Shown here: piece after piece, positions 26,776 through 36,282 of the stretch
Numbering within the stretch: the first letter of the stretch is position 1
Layout of the letters: every line of letters starts with the position of its first letter
DNA from: Ruegeria arenilitoris
Lineage (GTDB): Bacteria; Pseudomonadota; Alphaproteobacteria; Rhodobacterales; Rhodobacteraceae
Length of the DNA stretch: 64,000 nt
Direction of reading: 5' to 3'
Assembly: GCF_013030985.1 (NCBI RefSeq)
Contig: NZ_WPYP01000007.1
Coordinates: forward strand, 226,208 to 290,207
Notes under the pieces: generated by a model
Database searches by the model: none
What the model was told of the DNA's origin: nothing
Seen by the model: only the letters and a program-made list of their open reading frames with translations
Position numbers and translations under genes: made by a program

Positions 26776-27567
26776 TCAGTGACCCAGAATCTGGCTCAGG
26801 AACAGCTTGGTCCGTTCGCTCTGCGGGTTATTGAAGAACTCTTCCGGTTCGTTCTGTTCCACGATCTGGCCGGCATCCATAAAGATCACGCGGTTGGCGA
26901 CCTGGCGGGCAAAGCCCATCTCGTGGGTCACGCACAGCATGGTCATGCCTTCTTCGGCCAGTTCGATCATGGTGTCGAGCACCTCTTTGATCATCTCGGG
27001 GTCCAGCGCCGAGGTCGGTTCATCGAACAACATGATGCGCGGCATCATGCAGAGCGAGCGGGCAATCGCCACACGCTGCTGCTGACCACCGGAAAGCTGA
27101 CCGGGATACTTGTCAGCCTGTTCAGGGATTTTCACCTTTTCCAGGAAATGCATCGCGCGCTCTTCGGCCTCTTTCTTGGGCGTCTTGCGCACCCAGATCG
27201 GGGCCAGCGTGCAGTTTTCCAGAATGGTCAGATGCGGGAACAGGTTGAAGTGCTGGAACACCATGCCAACCTCGGACCGGATCTTGTCGATGTTCTTGAG
27301 GTCATTCGATAGCTCGGTCCCATCCACGACGATCCTGCCCTGCTGGTGTTCCTCCAGCGCGTTCAGGCAGCGGATCAAGGTGGACTTGCCCGACCCCGAC
27401 GGCCCCGCGATCACGATCCGCTCGCCCTGGTTGACGGTCAGATTGATGTCGCGCAGCACGTGGAAGGCCCCGTACCACTTGTTCATGTTGGTGATTTCGA
27501 TGGCGACCTCGTCGCTCACCTGCATCTTGGAGCGGTCGATTTCGCGTTCAATTGCAAGTTCAGACAT
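26776..27567 (-). CDS. aapP: general L-amino acid ABC transporter ATP-binding protein
   Basis: A 263-residue polar amino-acid ABC ATPase. Walker [10 protein letters not shown], signature LSGGQQQR, Walker [15 protein letters not shown] and the switch CVTHEMGFA are all intact. It closes the aapJQMP operon and powers uptake through AapQ and AapM. The start is 12 bases after the aapM stop, with GGAG in the gap. Confidence 0.95.
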   Translation of the reverse strand: MSELAIEREIDRSKMQVSDEVAIEITNMNKWYGAFHVLRDINLTVNQGERIVIAGPSGSGKSTLIRCLNALEEHQQGRIVVDGTELSNDLKNIDKIRSEVGMVFQHFNLFPHLTILENCTLAPIWVRKTPKKEAEERAMHFLEKVKIPEQADKYPGQLSGGQQQRVAIARSLCMMPRIMLFDEPTSALDPEMIKEVLDTMIELAEEGMTMLCVTHEMGFARQVANRVIFMDAGQIVEQNEPEEFFNNPQSERTKLFLSQILGH

Positions 27568-27579
27568 GTGTTGAACTCC

Positions 27580-28935
27580 TTAGCGGTGGCCAGTCTGAAG
27601 CTTGCGCTCCAGATACATGGAATAACGGGACATGGAGAAGCAGACGACGAAGAACAGAACGCCGATAAAGGCAAACAGTTCCCAGTAGACGCCGTTCCAG
27701 GCGGTATCGGCGCGGATGCCGTTGGTCAGGCCGATCACGTCGAACAGACCGATGATCGAGACCAGCGTGGTATCCTTGAAAATGCCGATAAAGGTCGACA
27801 CGATGCCCGGGATCGAGATTTTCAGAGCCTGTGGCATGATGATCAGCCGCTGCGCCTGCCAGTAGTTCAGGCCCAGACTGTCAGCCCCTTCGTATTGACC
27901 GCGTGGCAGGGCAGCCAGACCACCCCTGATCACCTCGGCCATATAGGCGGCCGAGAACAGGGTCATCATGATCATCACCCGCAGGATGATGTCAAAATTG
28001 GTGCCCGGCGGCAGGAACAGGTTCAAAAGCAGCGAGGCCACGAACAGCAGGGTGATCAGCGGCACGCCGCGGATGAACTCGATAAAGCCCACGCACAGGT
28101 ATTTGACGATCATCAGATCCGACTGACGGCCGAGTGCCAGAACGATACCGATGGGCAGCGAGACACCGATGGCCACAACGCCCAACAGGATCGCCAGCAT
28201 GAAGCCACCAAAGTCGCGGCTTTCAACCGGAGCGATGCCGATCGGAATGACTGAGTTGATCGCGTCAGCAACCGAACCAGAAGCAAACAACCACCATAGA
28301 ATTGGCAGCGCCGCCGCAAGGATCATCGCTGTCAGTGAACCCGCGACGGGGAGCACAAACTTGTATGCAAGATACCCGATGGCAAACCCCGCAGCGACCA
28401 TCAGCGGTCCCCAGATGCTGCCGCCCCACATTAGCCAGGGCAGAAGGAACGGGTAGGCCGCCGTCACGAAAAGAAGTTTGCGCGGTACGTTGGTGAACAG
28501 CACCGGCGCAATCGAGACGAGCAACAGGATGAAGGTCAGGTTCGGCCGGAAATAGGCGGGCCAGCCGCCGGCTTCGGGCGGGTTTGACCACGTTGCGTCC
28601 GGATCAACAGGATAAGGCGGATAGAAACCGTACAGCAATTGCAGCCACCGGTCCTTGATCACACCCCAGCAGGCATGCCCATGAGTATCGCCCCAAGTCG
28701 CCATCATGATCTCTCGGCATTCCGACAGCGAATTCGCGTTCCAAACGGATTCGAACGTCCAGGCCAGGATGTTGGAGAGCACGTAGTAGATGAAAATCAG
28801 TGAGATGATCGTCAGGATAGCATTGAGCCAACTTGAGAACAGGTTGTGCCTGATCCAGCCCAGCACACCCACTTCGGATGCAGGCGGAGCTTTTTCCGGC
28901 AACATTTCCGTGCGGACAAATGAAACATCACTCAT
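27580..28935 (-). CDS. aapM: general L-amino acid ABC transporter permease AapM
   Basis: A 451-residue permease. It has a long N-terminal membrane region including a periplasmic Trp/Cys-rich loop, and a C-terminal BPD_transp_1 domain with the EAA loop GLAALPRGQYEGADSLGLN. ATG 28935 is chosen because GGAG lies 8 bases upstream and the aapQ stop is one base away. It pairs with AapQ. Confidence 0.95.
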   Translation of the reverse strand: MSDVSFVRTEMLPEKAPPASEVGVLGWIRHNLFSSWLNAILTIISLIFIYYVLSNILAWTFESVWNANSLSECREIMMATWGDTHGHACWGVIKDRWLQLLYGFYPPYPVDPDATWSNPPEAGGWPAYFRPNLTFILLLVSIAPVLFTNVPRKLLFVTAAYPFLLPWLMWGGSIWGPLMVAAGFAIGYLAYKFVLPVAGSLTAMILAAALPILWWLFASGSVADAINSVIPIGIAPVESRDFGGFMLAILLGVVAIGVSLPIGIVLALGRQSDLMIVKYLCVGFIEFIRGVPLITLLFVASLLLNLFLPPGTNFDIILRVMIMMTLFSAAYMAEVIRGGLAALPRGQYEGADSLGLNYWQAQRLIIMPQALKISIPGIVSTFIGIFKDTTLVSIIGLFDVIGLTNGIRADTAWNGVYWELFAFIGVLFFVVCFSMSRYSMYLERKLQTGHR

Positions 28936-28936
28936 A

Positions 28937-30205
28937 TTACCGCTCCACCAGTTTGACACGGTTGTTGTACCAGTTCATCACCGCCGAAATGCTCAGCGAG
29001 ATGGTCAGATAGACCAGCATCAGCAGCAGAACACATTCCAGCTCGCGGCCGGTCTGGTTCATGGTGATGCCACCTAGGGTCCCCGTGATGTCCATATATC
29101 CGACCGCAATCGCCAGCGACGAGTTCTTGGTCAGGTTCAGATAGTTCGAGATCATCGGCGGGATGATCACCCGCAATGCCTGCGGCAGGATCACCAGACG
29201 CATCGTGCGGCCCGGGCGCAGGCCCAGAGCGGATGCGGCCTCGGTCTGGCCTTTCGAAATGGCCAGAATACCGGCACGGACGATCTCGGCGATGAAGGCT
29301 GCGGTGTACAGCGACAAGGCCAGCCACAGGGCGATCAGCGAGTTCCGCAGGTGGGTACCGCCGGTGAAGTTAAAGCCCTTCAGCTCGGGGTAGCCCAGAT
29401 GGAAACCCAGCGCGCCCAGCAGGATGGCCGATGGCACGAACAGCAGGCCCAATTGGATGTACCAGATGGTCGGACGGTCACCGGTCTTTTCCTGCGTGGC
29501 ACTGGCCCAGGCCGACACTTTGCGCATGGCAAAGATGCTGCCGCCAAAAACGATCAGGAAGGCGATCAGGTCCAGCGATACATCAAAGCGCAGGCTCGAC
29601 GTGCCGAACAGGTGGATGTCACCCAGACCGCGTGAGAACAGAAACTCGGGGATATAGACCCCGCGATTGGTCACTGCAACCGTGCCGAACAGATCCATCG
29701 TGGCTTCTGGATTTTCACCCCGGAAGGCGCGCGGCGCCGGCAGGCTTTCAATCAGGATCGCCATAGCGAACACGATCCAAAGCAGAACCGGAACGTTGCG
29801 GAACATCTCGACATAGACGGTCATGATACGGGCGATCAGCCAGTTGTTCGACAGGCGCAGAACACCAACCATGACGCCGATGATCGTTGCCGTGATACAG
29901 CCCAGAACCGCAACAACCAGCGTGTTCAGCAGACCAATAAAGGCCGCGCGCAGATGGGTATCGCGCGAGTCGTATTCCAGCAGGCGTTGGTTGATGTCAT
30001 AACTCGACGGCTCGCTGAAAAAACCGAACCCGACTGTTCGGCCCAGCGTTTCGAGGTTCTGAATGGTGTTGCTAATAATCCAAGCTGCCAGAAGCATGAA
30101 ACCGATCAATGCAATGACCTGGATGGTCGCAGATCGATACCGCGTATCGTAAAGGAGCATGGACAGCCGGAAGTGCTCCTTCGGCGGGTCAGTGAGTGTC
30201 GTCAT
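28937..30205 (-). CDS. aapQ: general L-amino acid ABC transporter permease AapQ
   Basis: A 422-residue permease whose C-terminal domain carries the EAA-type loop AILAISKGQTEAASALGLR. Its large central periplasmic insert distinguishes AapQ from shorter His/Gln permeases. It follows aapJ by about 130 bases that hold an attenuator hairpin, so it should be made at a lower level than the binding protein. Confidence 0.95.
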   Translation of the reverse strand: MTTLTDPPKEHFRLSMLLYDTRYRSATIQVIALIGFMLLAAWIISNTIQNLETLGRTVGFGFFSEPSSYDINQRLLEYDSRDTHLRAAFIGLLNTLVVAVLGCITATIIGVMVGVLRLSNNWLIARIMTVYVEMFRNVPVLLWIVFAMAILIESLPAPRAFRGENPEATMDLFGTVAVTNRGVYIPEFLFSRGLGDIHLFGTSSLRFDVSLDLIAFLIVFGGSIFAMRKVSAWASATQEKTGDRPTIWYIQLGLLFVPSAILLGALGFHLGYPELKGFNFTGGTHLRNSLIALWLALSLYTAAFIAEIVRAGILAISKGQTEAASALGLRPGRTMRLVILPQALRVIIPPMISNYLNLTKNSSLAIAVGYMDITGTLGGITMNQTGRELECVLLLMLVYLTISLSISAVMNWYNNRVKLVER

Positions 30206-30294
30206 GACCTATGTTTTTCCCCGTGCATCCCGGTTTTTCATTGGCAGAGTTGACCTCTGCTCAGAACGATCCGGGCGTGTTTCTTATGGATGGA

Positions 30295-30324
30295 AAAAGG
30301 GCGCGGGATATCCCGCGCCCTTTT
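30295..30324 (-). terminator. attenuator/terminator hairpin after aapJ
   Basis: A 14-bp perfect stem, AAAAGGGCGCGGGA / TCCCGCGCCCTTTT, with a two-base centre and a terminal T-run. It lies 10 bases past the aapJ stop and before aapQ. Partial read-through would explain binding-protein excess. Confidence 0.85.
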
Positions 30325-30333
30325 CCGTGGATT

Positions 30334-31350
30334 TTAGCGGAATGGCGGTGCGTACATCAGGCCGCCATCGGTCCACTGTGCGTTCAAGCCGCGCGCCAGA
30401 CCGATCGGAGTTTCCTCACCGATGTTCTTGGCGAAGATTTCGCCATAGTTACCACCGACTTTGATCGCGCGCTGTGCCCAGGTTGCGTCAAGACCCAGCA
30501 TCTCACCCAGAGTGCCTTCGCTGCCCAGCAGACGGTTCACTTCGGGGTTGTCGGTGCCAGCGGCCATCTCGTCGATGTTGGCCGAGGTCACACCCAACTC
30601 TTCGGCTGCGATCAGCGCGTTCAGGGTCCAGCGGACCACATCGCCCCACTCGTGATCGCCGTGACGGACCAGCGGTCCCAGCGGCTCTTTCGAGATGATT
30701 TCGGGCAGGATCACGTGGTCGCCTGCGTTTTCAAAGGTGGCGCGGGTAGCCGCCAGGCCCGATGCGTCGGTGGTGTAGACGTCACAGGCACCAGCCAGAT
30801 ACTGCTGCTGCGCTTCGGCGTTGGTTTCGATCGGAACCGGCTCGTAGCTCATGTTGTTGATGCGGAAGAAATCCGCCAGGTTGAGCTCGGTTGTGGTGCC
30901 GGTCTGGATGCAGACGGTTGCGCCGTCCAGTTCCTTGGCCGAGCTGACGCCCAGAGCCTTGGGAACCATGAAACCCTGACCATCATAATAGTTGATGCCG
31001 ACGAATTCGAACTTCAGGTCGACGTCGCGGCTGAAGGTCCATGTGGTGTTGCGGGCCAGCATGTCGATCTCGCCCGAAGCCAGAGCGGTGAAACGCGTTT
31101 TACCGGTGGTCGGGATGAATTCAACTGCGGACGGATCGTCCAGAACGGCGGCTGCGACGGCACGACATACAGCCACGTCAAAGCCCTGCCACTCACCGTT
31201 GGCATCCGGGCTGGCAAAGCCGGGAACACCGGTCGCCACGCCGCAGTTCAGCTTGCCGCGTGCTTTTACATCGTCAGCAGTCCCTGCCGCCGCTACACCA
31301 GCAGCCAGGCCGGCGATGGTTGCCACGCCCAAGAGTACGGATTTTTTCAT
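30334..31350 (-). CDS. aapJ: general L-amino acid ABC transporter substrate-binding protein
   Basis: A 338-residue periplasmic SBP_bac_3 protein. The signal peptide MKKSVLLGVATIAGLAAG is cut after the following Ala-rich run. GVATGVPGFASPDANG and QGFDVAVCRAVAAA are AapJ hallmarks. ATG 31350 follows AGGAAGAGG; 42 upstream in-frame codons are discarded for lack of a site. It is the first gene of aapJQMP. Confidence 0.96.
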   Translation of the reverse strand: MKKSVLLGVATIAGLAAGVAAAGTADDVKARGKLNCGVATGVPGFASPDANGEWQGFDVAVCRAVAAAVLDDPSAVEFIPTTGKTRFTALASGEIDMLARNTTWTFSRDVDLKFEFVGINYYDGQGFMVPKALGVSSAKELDGATVCIQTGTTTELNLADFFRINNMSYEPVPIETNAEAQQQYLAGACDVYTTDASGLAATRATFENAGDHVILPEIISKEPLGPLVRHGDHEWGDVVRWTLNALIAAEELGVTSANIDEMAAGTDNPEVNRLLGSEGTLGEMLGLDATWAQRAIKVGGNYGEIFAKNIGEETPIGLARGLNAQWTDGGLMYAPPFR

Positions 31351-31557
31351 TTTTACCTCTTCCTGATTTTCCGCCCCGGTCAAAGGACGGTTCTGTCCGG
31401 CACCTCTGGCACCAGAAAGGTTTCCCAAAGGTGTCTCCCCTTTAGTGGGCATGAGTTTGGGCGCATTCATAAACAAACGTCAAGGGTCGGATCAGGGAAA
31501 ACGATGGATCAATCCAGAGATGACTCTCCCAACGTTCTAAAAAATGGCCGTAAGGGA

Positions 31558-32265
31558 TCAAATCGAGAGGTCAAAGAACCGTTTGGCGTGCAAAAAGGCC
31601 GACTTCTTGGTTTCTGCAAGCGCGTGGGCTTCGTCATCATGGCCCCATTGGTCGATCTGCCACTGCTCATCCAGCCGTGAAATCTGCCAGATTTCTTCCG
31701 CATCGGCCCGGTTTTGCGCCGCAGCAAATCCCAGGATGAGAGAGCCCGACAGGCTGACGAGATCGTGAAAGGCCGCCAGTTGAAAATCATTCAGCCCGTG
31801 GACACGCTGCCTGAGGGTTTCCACCGCCTCAGCCGACTGGGGCTGGTGTAGCACACCGGCCACAGGCAATAGCCGCGCTGACAGCGTTTCGGCCGCCCAA
31901 TCCAGCACCGGGTCCCATTGTTCGGCCTGGCGCTGCTGCAACTCCTGCGGGTGAACCGCGCGGTAGCACAACAGGTCCGAATCGCCATAATCGGCCAGCA
32001 TGTCTGCAACCTCGGCGTGTTGATGGTGGACCTTGTCGATGGCGGCATTTGCCGAACGGGTGAAAGGCATCACCGTCGGATCGATCACTTTTTCCTGCGC
32101 ATCCCATTCTGCGGCGACTTCATCTGCCATGCCACGGGTCGGCAGCACCAAAGCCGCCTTGGCCGGGGTTTTCACGCGGCGACCATCCAGTTCAACGGTA
32201 AAGCCGCCTTCGGTTTCCACCACCGCGCTCTCGGTCCAGAATCGTTTCGGCTTCCAGTCGCTCAT
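31558..32265 (-). CDS. ATP12-family F1-ATPase assembly chaperone
   Basis: A 235-residue protein with the ATP12 signature: MSDWKPKRFW at the N-terminus, VELDGRRVKTPAKAAL, AAEWDAQ and MPFTRSANAAID. In mitochondria ATP12 assists the F1 alpha subunit; the alphaproteobacterial homologue is presumed to do the same. ATG 32265 follows the HAD stop by four bases with GGAC upstream. Third gene of an RluA-HAD-ATP12 operon. Confidence 0.92.
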   Translation of the reverse strand: MSDWKPKRFWTESAVVETEGGFTVELDGRRVKTPAKAALVLPTRGMADEVAAEWDAQEKVIDPTVMPFTRSANAAIDKVHHQHAEVADMLADYGDSDLLCYRAVHPQELQQRQAEQWDPVLDWAAETLSARLLPVAGVLHQPQSAEAVETLRQRVHGLNDFQLAAFHDLVSLSGSLILGFAAAQNRADAEEIWQISRLDEQWQIDQWGHDDEAHALAETKKSAFLHAKRFFDLSI

Positions 32266-32269
32266 GTTG

Positions 32270-32941
32270 TCAGGTCCAGATATCGTCCAGCGCGCGAGGC
32301 AGCTGATCAAAGGTTTCAATAATGCAGGTCGCGCCATCCAGAACGGATCGGTCGTGGTAGCCCCAGGTCACACCAATGCTCGCCACCCCAGCGGCAAGGG
32401 CCATGTCCATATCAAACTTTGTGTCGCCGATCATGGCCGTATTGGCCGCATCCACCCCGGTTTCGCTGCGCGCCGTGTCGATCATCGACGGGTGCGGTTT
32501 GGACGGGTGGTGGTCTGCCACCTGACGGGTCACGAAAAAGCGTTCCAGCCCGTGCGCCTCGATCAGCGCGTCGAGACCGCGCTGAGATTTACCTGTGGCC
32601 ACGCCCAGCAGAACCTCGGGCACTGCGTGCAGGGCTTGGATGGCGTCCAGCGCCCCGGGATACAGCGGAGAGCTGGCCGCCCCCTGCTCCAACCGTTGCG
32701 CGTGATAGGCTTCCTTGTAGCCCTCGACCAGACGCTGCTGCACAGTGTCGGAATGCTCGGGCGCCAATTGCGCCATCGCGTTGGGCAGAGACAGCCCCAC
32801 GATGGACAGGATCGCTGCGCGGTCCGGCACCTGCAGGGATTGGGCGCCAAAACAGGCGGTCATCGCCGAAACGATACTGCCCTGACTGTCGACCAGGGTG
32901 CCGTCCACATCGAACAGCACCAGACGCAGCGATGCGCTCAT
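32270..32941 (-). CDS. HAD-superfamily phosphatase, phosphoglycolate-phosphatase-like
   Basis: A 223-residue HAD-IA protein. LFDVDGTLVDS is motif I, GVATGKSQRG motif II, KPHPSMI motif III and MIGDTKFDMDMA motif IV. Length and motifs fit phosphoglycolate phosphatase, but the substrate is not proven. Its start overlaps the RluA-family stop by four bases. Confidence 0.88.
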   Translation of the reverse strand: MSASLRLVLFDVDGTLVDSQGSIVSAMTACFGAQSLQVPDRAAILSIVGLSLPNAMAQLAPEHSDTVQQRLVEGYKEAYHAQRLEQGAASSPLYPGALDAIQALHAVPEVLLGVATGKSQRGLDALIEAHGLERFFVTRQVADHHPSKPHPSMIDTARSETGVDAANTAMIGDTKFDMDMALAAGVASIGVTWGYHDRSVLDGATCIIETFDQLPRALDDIWT

Positions 32942-33981
32942 TGCAATTCCTCGAACGGGTCGTCCGCGGCCAGATCTTCGGTCCAGCCGAAGGTGTCCCA
33001 GCTGTGTTTCATGTGATCCGGCAACGGCGCGGTGACGGTAATCGTCTTGCGCGTCATCGGATGCTGGAAGGTCGCCTGACGGGCATGCAGGTGCAGCTTT
33101 TTACTGATGATCCCGCCCAATTGCGCACCCCATCCATCGCCGAGGTTTTCCTGCCCCGAGCCGCCATATTTGCCGTCCCCGATGATCGGGTGCCCGATCG
33201 CCGCCATATGTGCCCGCAGCTGGTGGGTGCGGCCAGTAATCGGCTCCATCGCCACCCACGCGGCACGCCCGGCCACCCGATACAGCGTCGAATAGAGTGT
33301 ATGCGCTCGTTTCGCGCCTGGCGTGTCGTTGATTTCGTTCAGCTGGACGGGGATCATCTTTTCGCCCTCACCGTGCTTGCCATGACCCGGGGCTTTAACC
33401 AGCCCGGTCTTGATCTCGCCCAGATAGGGGGTCGGCACCCCGGCGACCAACGCCCAGTAGATTTTGCGCGTGTCGCGATGACGGAACGCAGCCGTCAGCC
33501 CCTTGGCGGCCTCGCGGGTGCGGGCCAGCAACAGAACGCCCGAGGTATCCTTATCCAACCGGTGAACAAGGCGGGGGTTCTCGTCATAGCCAAAGCGCAG
33601 CGCCTCGGACAGGCTGTCCACATGGCGGGTCTGGCCGCTACCGCCCTGAACCGGCAAGCCATGGGGCTTGTTCAGCGCAAGAACGTGATCGTCACGATAG
33701 ATCACGCAGGACTGAATCATCTTGGCATCGGCGTCCGAGACACGCTGTTTGACCTCGGCAGGCTTGTGATCGGCATCGGGCAGAGGTGGCACACGCACGA
33801 CCTGCCCAACCTCAAGCCGGGTCGAAGCCTTCACCCGGCCACCTTCAACCCGCAGCTCGCCCTTGCGGCACATCTTTTCGATGCGCCCTTGGCTGACATG
33901 CGGAAACAGACGGCGCAGCCACCGATCCAGTCGCTGGTCGCCGTCACCCTCTGCCACGGTAATATTCTGTACGCCGCTCAT
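32938..33981 (-). CDS. RluA-family 23S rRNA pseudouridine synthase
   Basis: A 347-residue protein with an N-terminal S4 domain (DQRLDRWLRRLFPHVSQGRIEK) and the catalytic core HRLDKDTSGVLLLA, in which the Asp of RLDKDTSG is the catalytic residue. GRTHQLRAHMAAIGHPIIGD closes the fold. Most like RluC, which modifies 23S rRNA. First gene of the three-gene operon with HAD and ATP12. Confidence 0.93.
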   Translation of the reverse strand: MSGVQNITVAEGDGDQRLDRWLRRLFPHVSQGRIEKMCRKGELRVEGGRVKASTRLEVGQVVRVPPLPDADHKPAEVKQRVSDADAKMIQSCVIYRDDHVLALNKPHGLPVQGGSGQTRHVDSLSEALRFGYDENPRLVHRLDKDTSGVLLLARTREAAKGLTAAFRHRDTRKIYWALVAGVPTPYLGEIKTGLVKAPGHGKHGEGEKMIPVQLNEINDTPGAKRAHTLYSTLYRVAGRAAWVAMEPITGRTHQLRAHMAAIGHPIIGDGKYGGSGQENLGDGWGAQLGGIISKKLHLHARQATFQHPMTRKTITVTAPLPDHMKHSWDTFGWTEDLAADDPFEELQ

Positions 33982-34088
33982 GCCGATATCCCCTGCGTCG
34001 CGCGGATTGCCCGAGCGGTAAACCCGTCTGTAAGTGCCCTAGAAAACATGCGCGTCTGTGGCGTGCAAAGGGTCAAAAGTCAACCCGG

Positions 34089-34895
34089 TCAGATGTTCGA
34101 GAAATCCCCGTGCCGCCCGGCCCCGTCGCGGAAACGGCTCGCCCCGGCAGTGCCTTCACGCCGGATCGCCTCTAGCCCATTGGCCCACTCGACCTTGAGC
34201 GCGTCGCGCACTGGCATACCGCGCGTTTCGATGATCGAACGGCGATCGGCCCGCACGGCCTCTTGCGGGAACCGGGCAATTTCATGTGCCATCGCTTCGG
34301 CGGCCGCTCGGGTTTCGCCATGCGGCACGACCTTTTCGGCCAGACCGATGCGATAGCATTCCTCGGCTTCGACCTTGCGCCCTGTCAGCGCGATCTCCAA
34401 CGCCTTCCCCTGCCCGACCAGACGCGGCAACCGGACCGAGCCACCATCCATCAACGTGATCCCCCAGCGACGGCAATAAACACCCAGATAGGCGGTTTCG
34501 GCCATCACCCGGATATCGCACCACAGGGCAAGCTCCATCCCGCCTGCCACAGCGGCCCCCTCCACGGCACCGATCACAGGCTTGGAGAGTTCCAGACGGG
34601 AAGGACCCATAGGGCCAAGTGTCGAGGGCGCCGATCCAATGGGGAAGCTATGTTTATCGAAATAGGCTTCTCTCAGTTCCGGGTCCCCGAGGGTGGCGGC
34701 GAGTTTCAGATCCCATCCCGCGCAGAAATTCCCGCCTTTGCCCCAGAACACGGCCGCTTTGGCCGGGCTGTCCTCAAACTCCAGAAACGCGGCCACCAGC
34801 GCCTCGGCATGGTCTGTGTCCACGGCATTGCGCGCATCCGGGCGGTCATGAATGATGGTCCAGACGTCCTCGGTTTTCTCGATTGAGACGGTCAT
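34089..34895 (-). CDS. enoyl-CoA hydratase/isomerase family protein
   Basis: A 268-residue crotonase-fold protein. GKGGNFCAGWDL forms the first oxyanion segment and GAVEGAAVAGGMELALWCDI the second. The Glu usually needed for hydration is not clearly placed, so the exact reaction is open. GGGAGG lies 8 bases before ATG 34895; an earlier ATG at 34925 has no such site. Confidence 0.88.
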   Translation of the reverse strand: MTVSIEKTEDVWTIIHDRPDARNAVDTDHAEALVAAFLEFEDSPAKAAVFWGKGGNFCAGWDLKLAATLGDPELREAYFDKHSFPIGSAPSTLGPMGPSRLELSKPVIGAVEGAAVAGGMELALWCDIRVMAETAYLGVYCRRWGITLMDGGSVRLPRLVGQGKALEIALTGRKVEAEECYRIGLAEKVVPHGETRAAAEAMAHEIARFPQEAVRADRRSIIETRGMPVRDALKVEWANGLEAIRREGTAGASRFRDGAGRHGDFSNI

Positions 34896-34970
34896 GAGTA
34901 TCCTCCCTCGACTCTCATGACCCAAGGGAAACCCGTTTTGCGTCCCCTGTCGCCTCTGACGCGGCGGAAC

Positions 34971-36281
34971 TTAGCCGTTACGCTGCGCTCTCAGCTTGGC
35001 GAAGTAGTCCAGACGCTTTTTCAATTCACGCTCGAAGCCGCGTTCCACCGGTTGGTACAGCTCTGGCCGCTCCATCCCGTCTGGAAAGTAGTTCTGACCG
35101 GAAAACCCATCCTCGGCGTCATGGTCATAAGCATAACCCGCGCCATAGCCCTGATCCTTCATCAACGAGGTGGGCGCGTTCAGGATATGCTTGGGCGGCG
35201 GCTCACTGCCTGATTGCTTGGCCAACCGCATCGCCGCCTTGTAACCGACATAAGCCCCGTTCGATTTCGGAGCCAAGGCCAGGTAGACCAGCGCTTGCGC
35301 CAGCGCCAACTCGCCCTCCGGTGAGCCTAGCCGTTCGTAGGTCTGCCAGGATTGAAGGCAGATCGCCTGCGCCTGCGGATCGGCCAGACCGATATCTTCA
35401 ACCGCCATGCGCGTGATGCGACGGGCCAGATAGCGCGGGTCCTCACCCCCCGTCAGCATCCGTGCGAACCAATACAGCGCGGCATCCGGGTCCGATCCCC
35501 GCACCGATTTATGCAGGGCCGAGATCAGGTTGTAATGCTCATCGCCTGACTTGTCGTATTTTGCCGCCCGGCGCATCAGCCGCGTCGACAGCGCATCCGG
35601 GTCCAGCGGTGCATCGACCTTCCACGCCGCGATCTGTTCGATCAGGTTCAACAGCGCCCGGCCGTCGCCATCGGCCATCTCTTGCAGCGCCTCGCGCGCC
35701 GGACCCGTCAGGGGCAACGCGCGATCCAGTTCCTTCTCGGCCCGTTGGGTCAGGCGCTCCAGATCGGCAAGGCTGAGGCGTTCCAACACCAGTACCTGCG
35801 CCCGGCTGAGCACAGCGGCGTTCAGCTCAAAAGACGGGTTCTCGGTCGTGGCCCCGACCAGCAGGATAGTGCCGTCCTCCATATGCGGCAGGAACCCGTC
35901 CTGCTGGGCTTTGTTGAACCGGTGGATTTCATCCACGAACAGCAATGTACCCTGCCCGTTCTGGCGGCGGATCTTGGCGGCCTCGAACACTTTTTTCAGG
36001 TCAGGCACACCGGTGAAGATCGCGCTGATCTGAACGAAATGCAGATCGGTCTCCTGCGCCAGCAACCGCGCGATGGTGGTCTTGCCAACGCCCGGAGGAC
36101 CCCAGAACACAAGACTGGACAGGCTGCCCGAGGCCAGCATGACCCCCAGTGGCGCATCCGGGCCCAGAACCTGCTCTTGCCCGATCACCTCGGCCAATGT
36201 CTGCGGCCGCAGCCGATCGGCCAGCGGACGGTGCGCGGGTGGCGTGGGCGCAGCGGCCCCGGTATCGAACAGATCGCTCAC
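34971..36281 (-). CDS. rarA: replication-associated recombination ATPase RarA
   Basis: A 436-residue AAA+ clamp-loader-like ATPase. Walker A GPPGVGKTT, Walker B LLFVDEIHRFNKAQQD and sensor 1 GATTENPSF are present, with the C-terminal MgsA tetramerisation region (NAPTSLMKDQGYGAGYAYDHD). RarA acts at stalled forks. Start GTG 36281 is one base past the protease stop; an ATG at 36329 would overlap the protease by 47 bases. Confidence 0.94.
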   Translation of the reverse strand: MSDLFDTGAAAPTPPAHRPLADRLRPQTLAEVIGQEQVLGPDAPLGVMLASGSLSSLVFWGPPGVGKTTIARLLAQETDLHFVQISAIFTGVPDLKKVFEAAKIRRQNGQGTLLFVDEIHRFNKAQQDGFLPHMEDGTILLVGATTENPSFELNAAVLSRAQVLVLERLSLADLERLTQRAEKELDRALPLTGPAREALQEMADGDGRALLNLIEQIAAWKVDAPLDPDALSTRLMRRAAKYDKSGDEHYNLISALHKSVRGSDPDAALYWFARMLTGGEDPRYLARRITRMAVEDIGLADPQAQAICLQSWQTYERLGSPEGELALAQALVYLALAPKSNGAYVGYKAAMRLAKQSGSEPPPKHILNAPTSLMKDQGYGAGYAYDHDAEDGFSGQNYFPDGMERPELYQPVERGFERELKKRLDYFAKLRAQRNG

Positions 36282-36282
36282 G

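Noticed and set aside
32419..34356. 645-codon plus-strand open frame
   Set aside because: Antisense to the HAD phosphatase, RluA-family and enoyl-CoA hydratase genes, whose motifs are certain; high GC keeps such frames open by chance.
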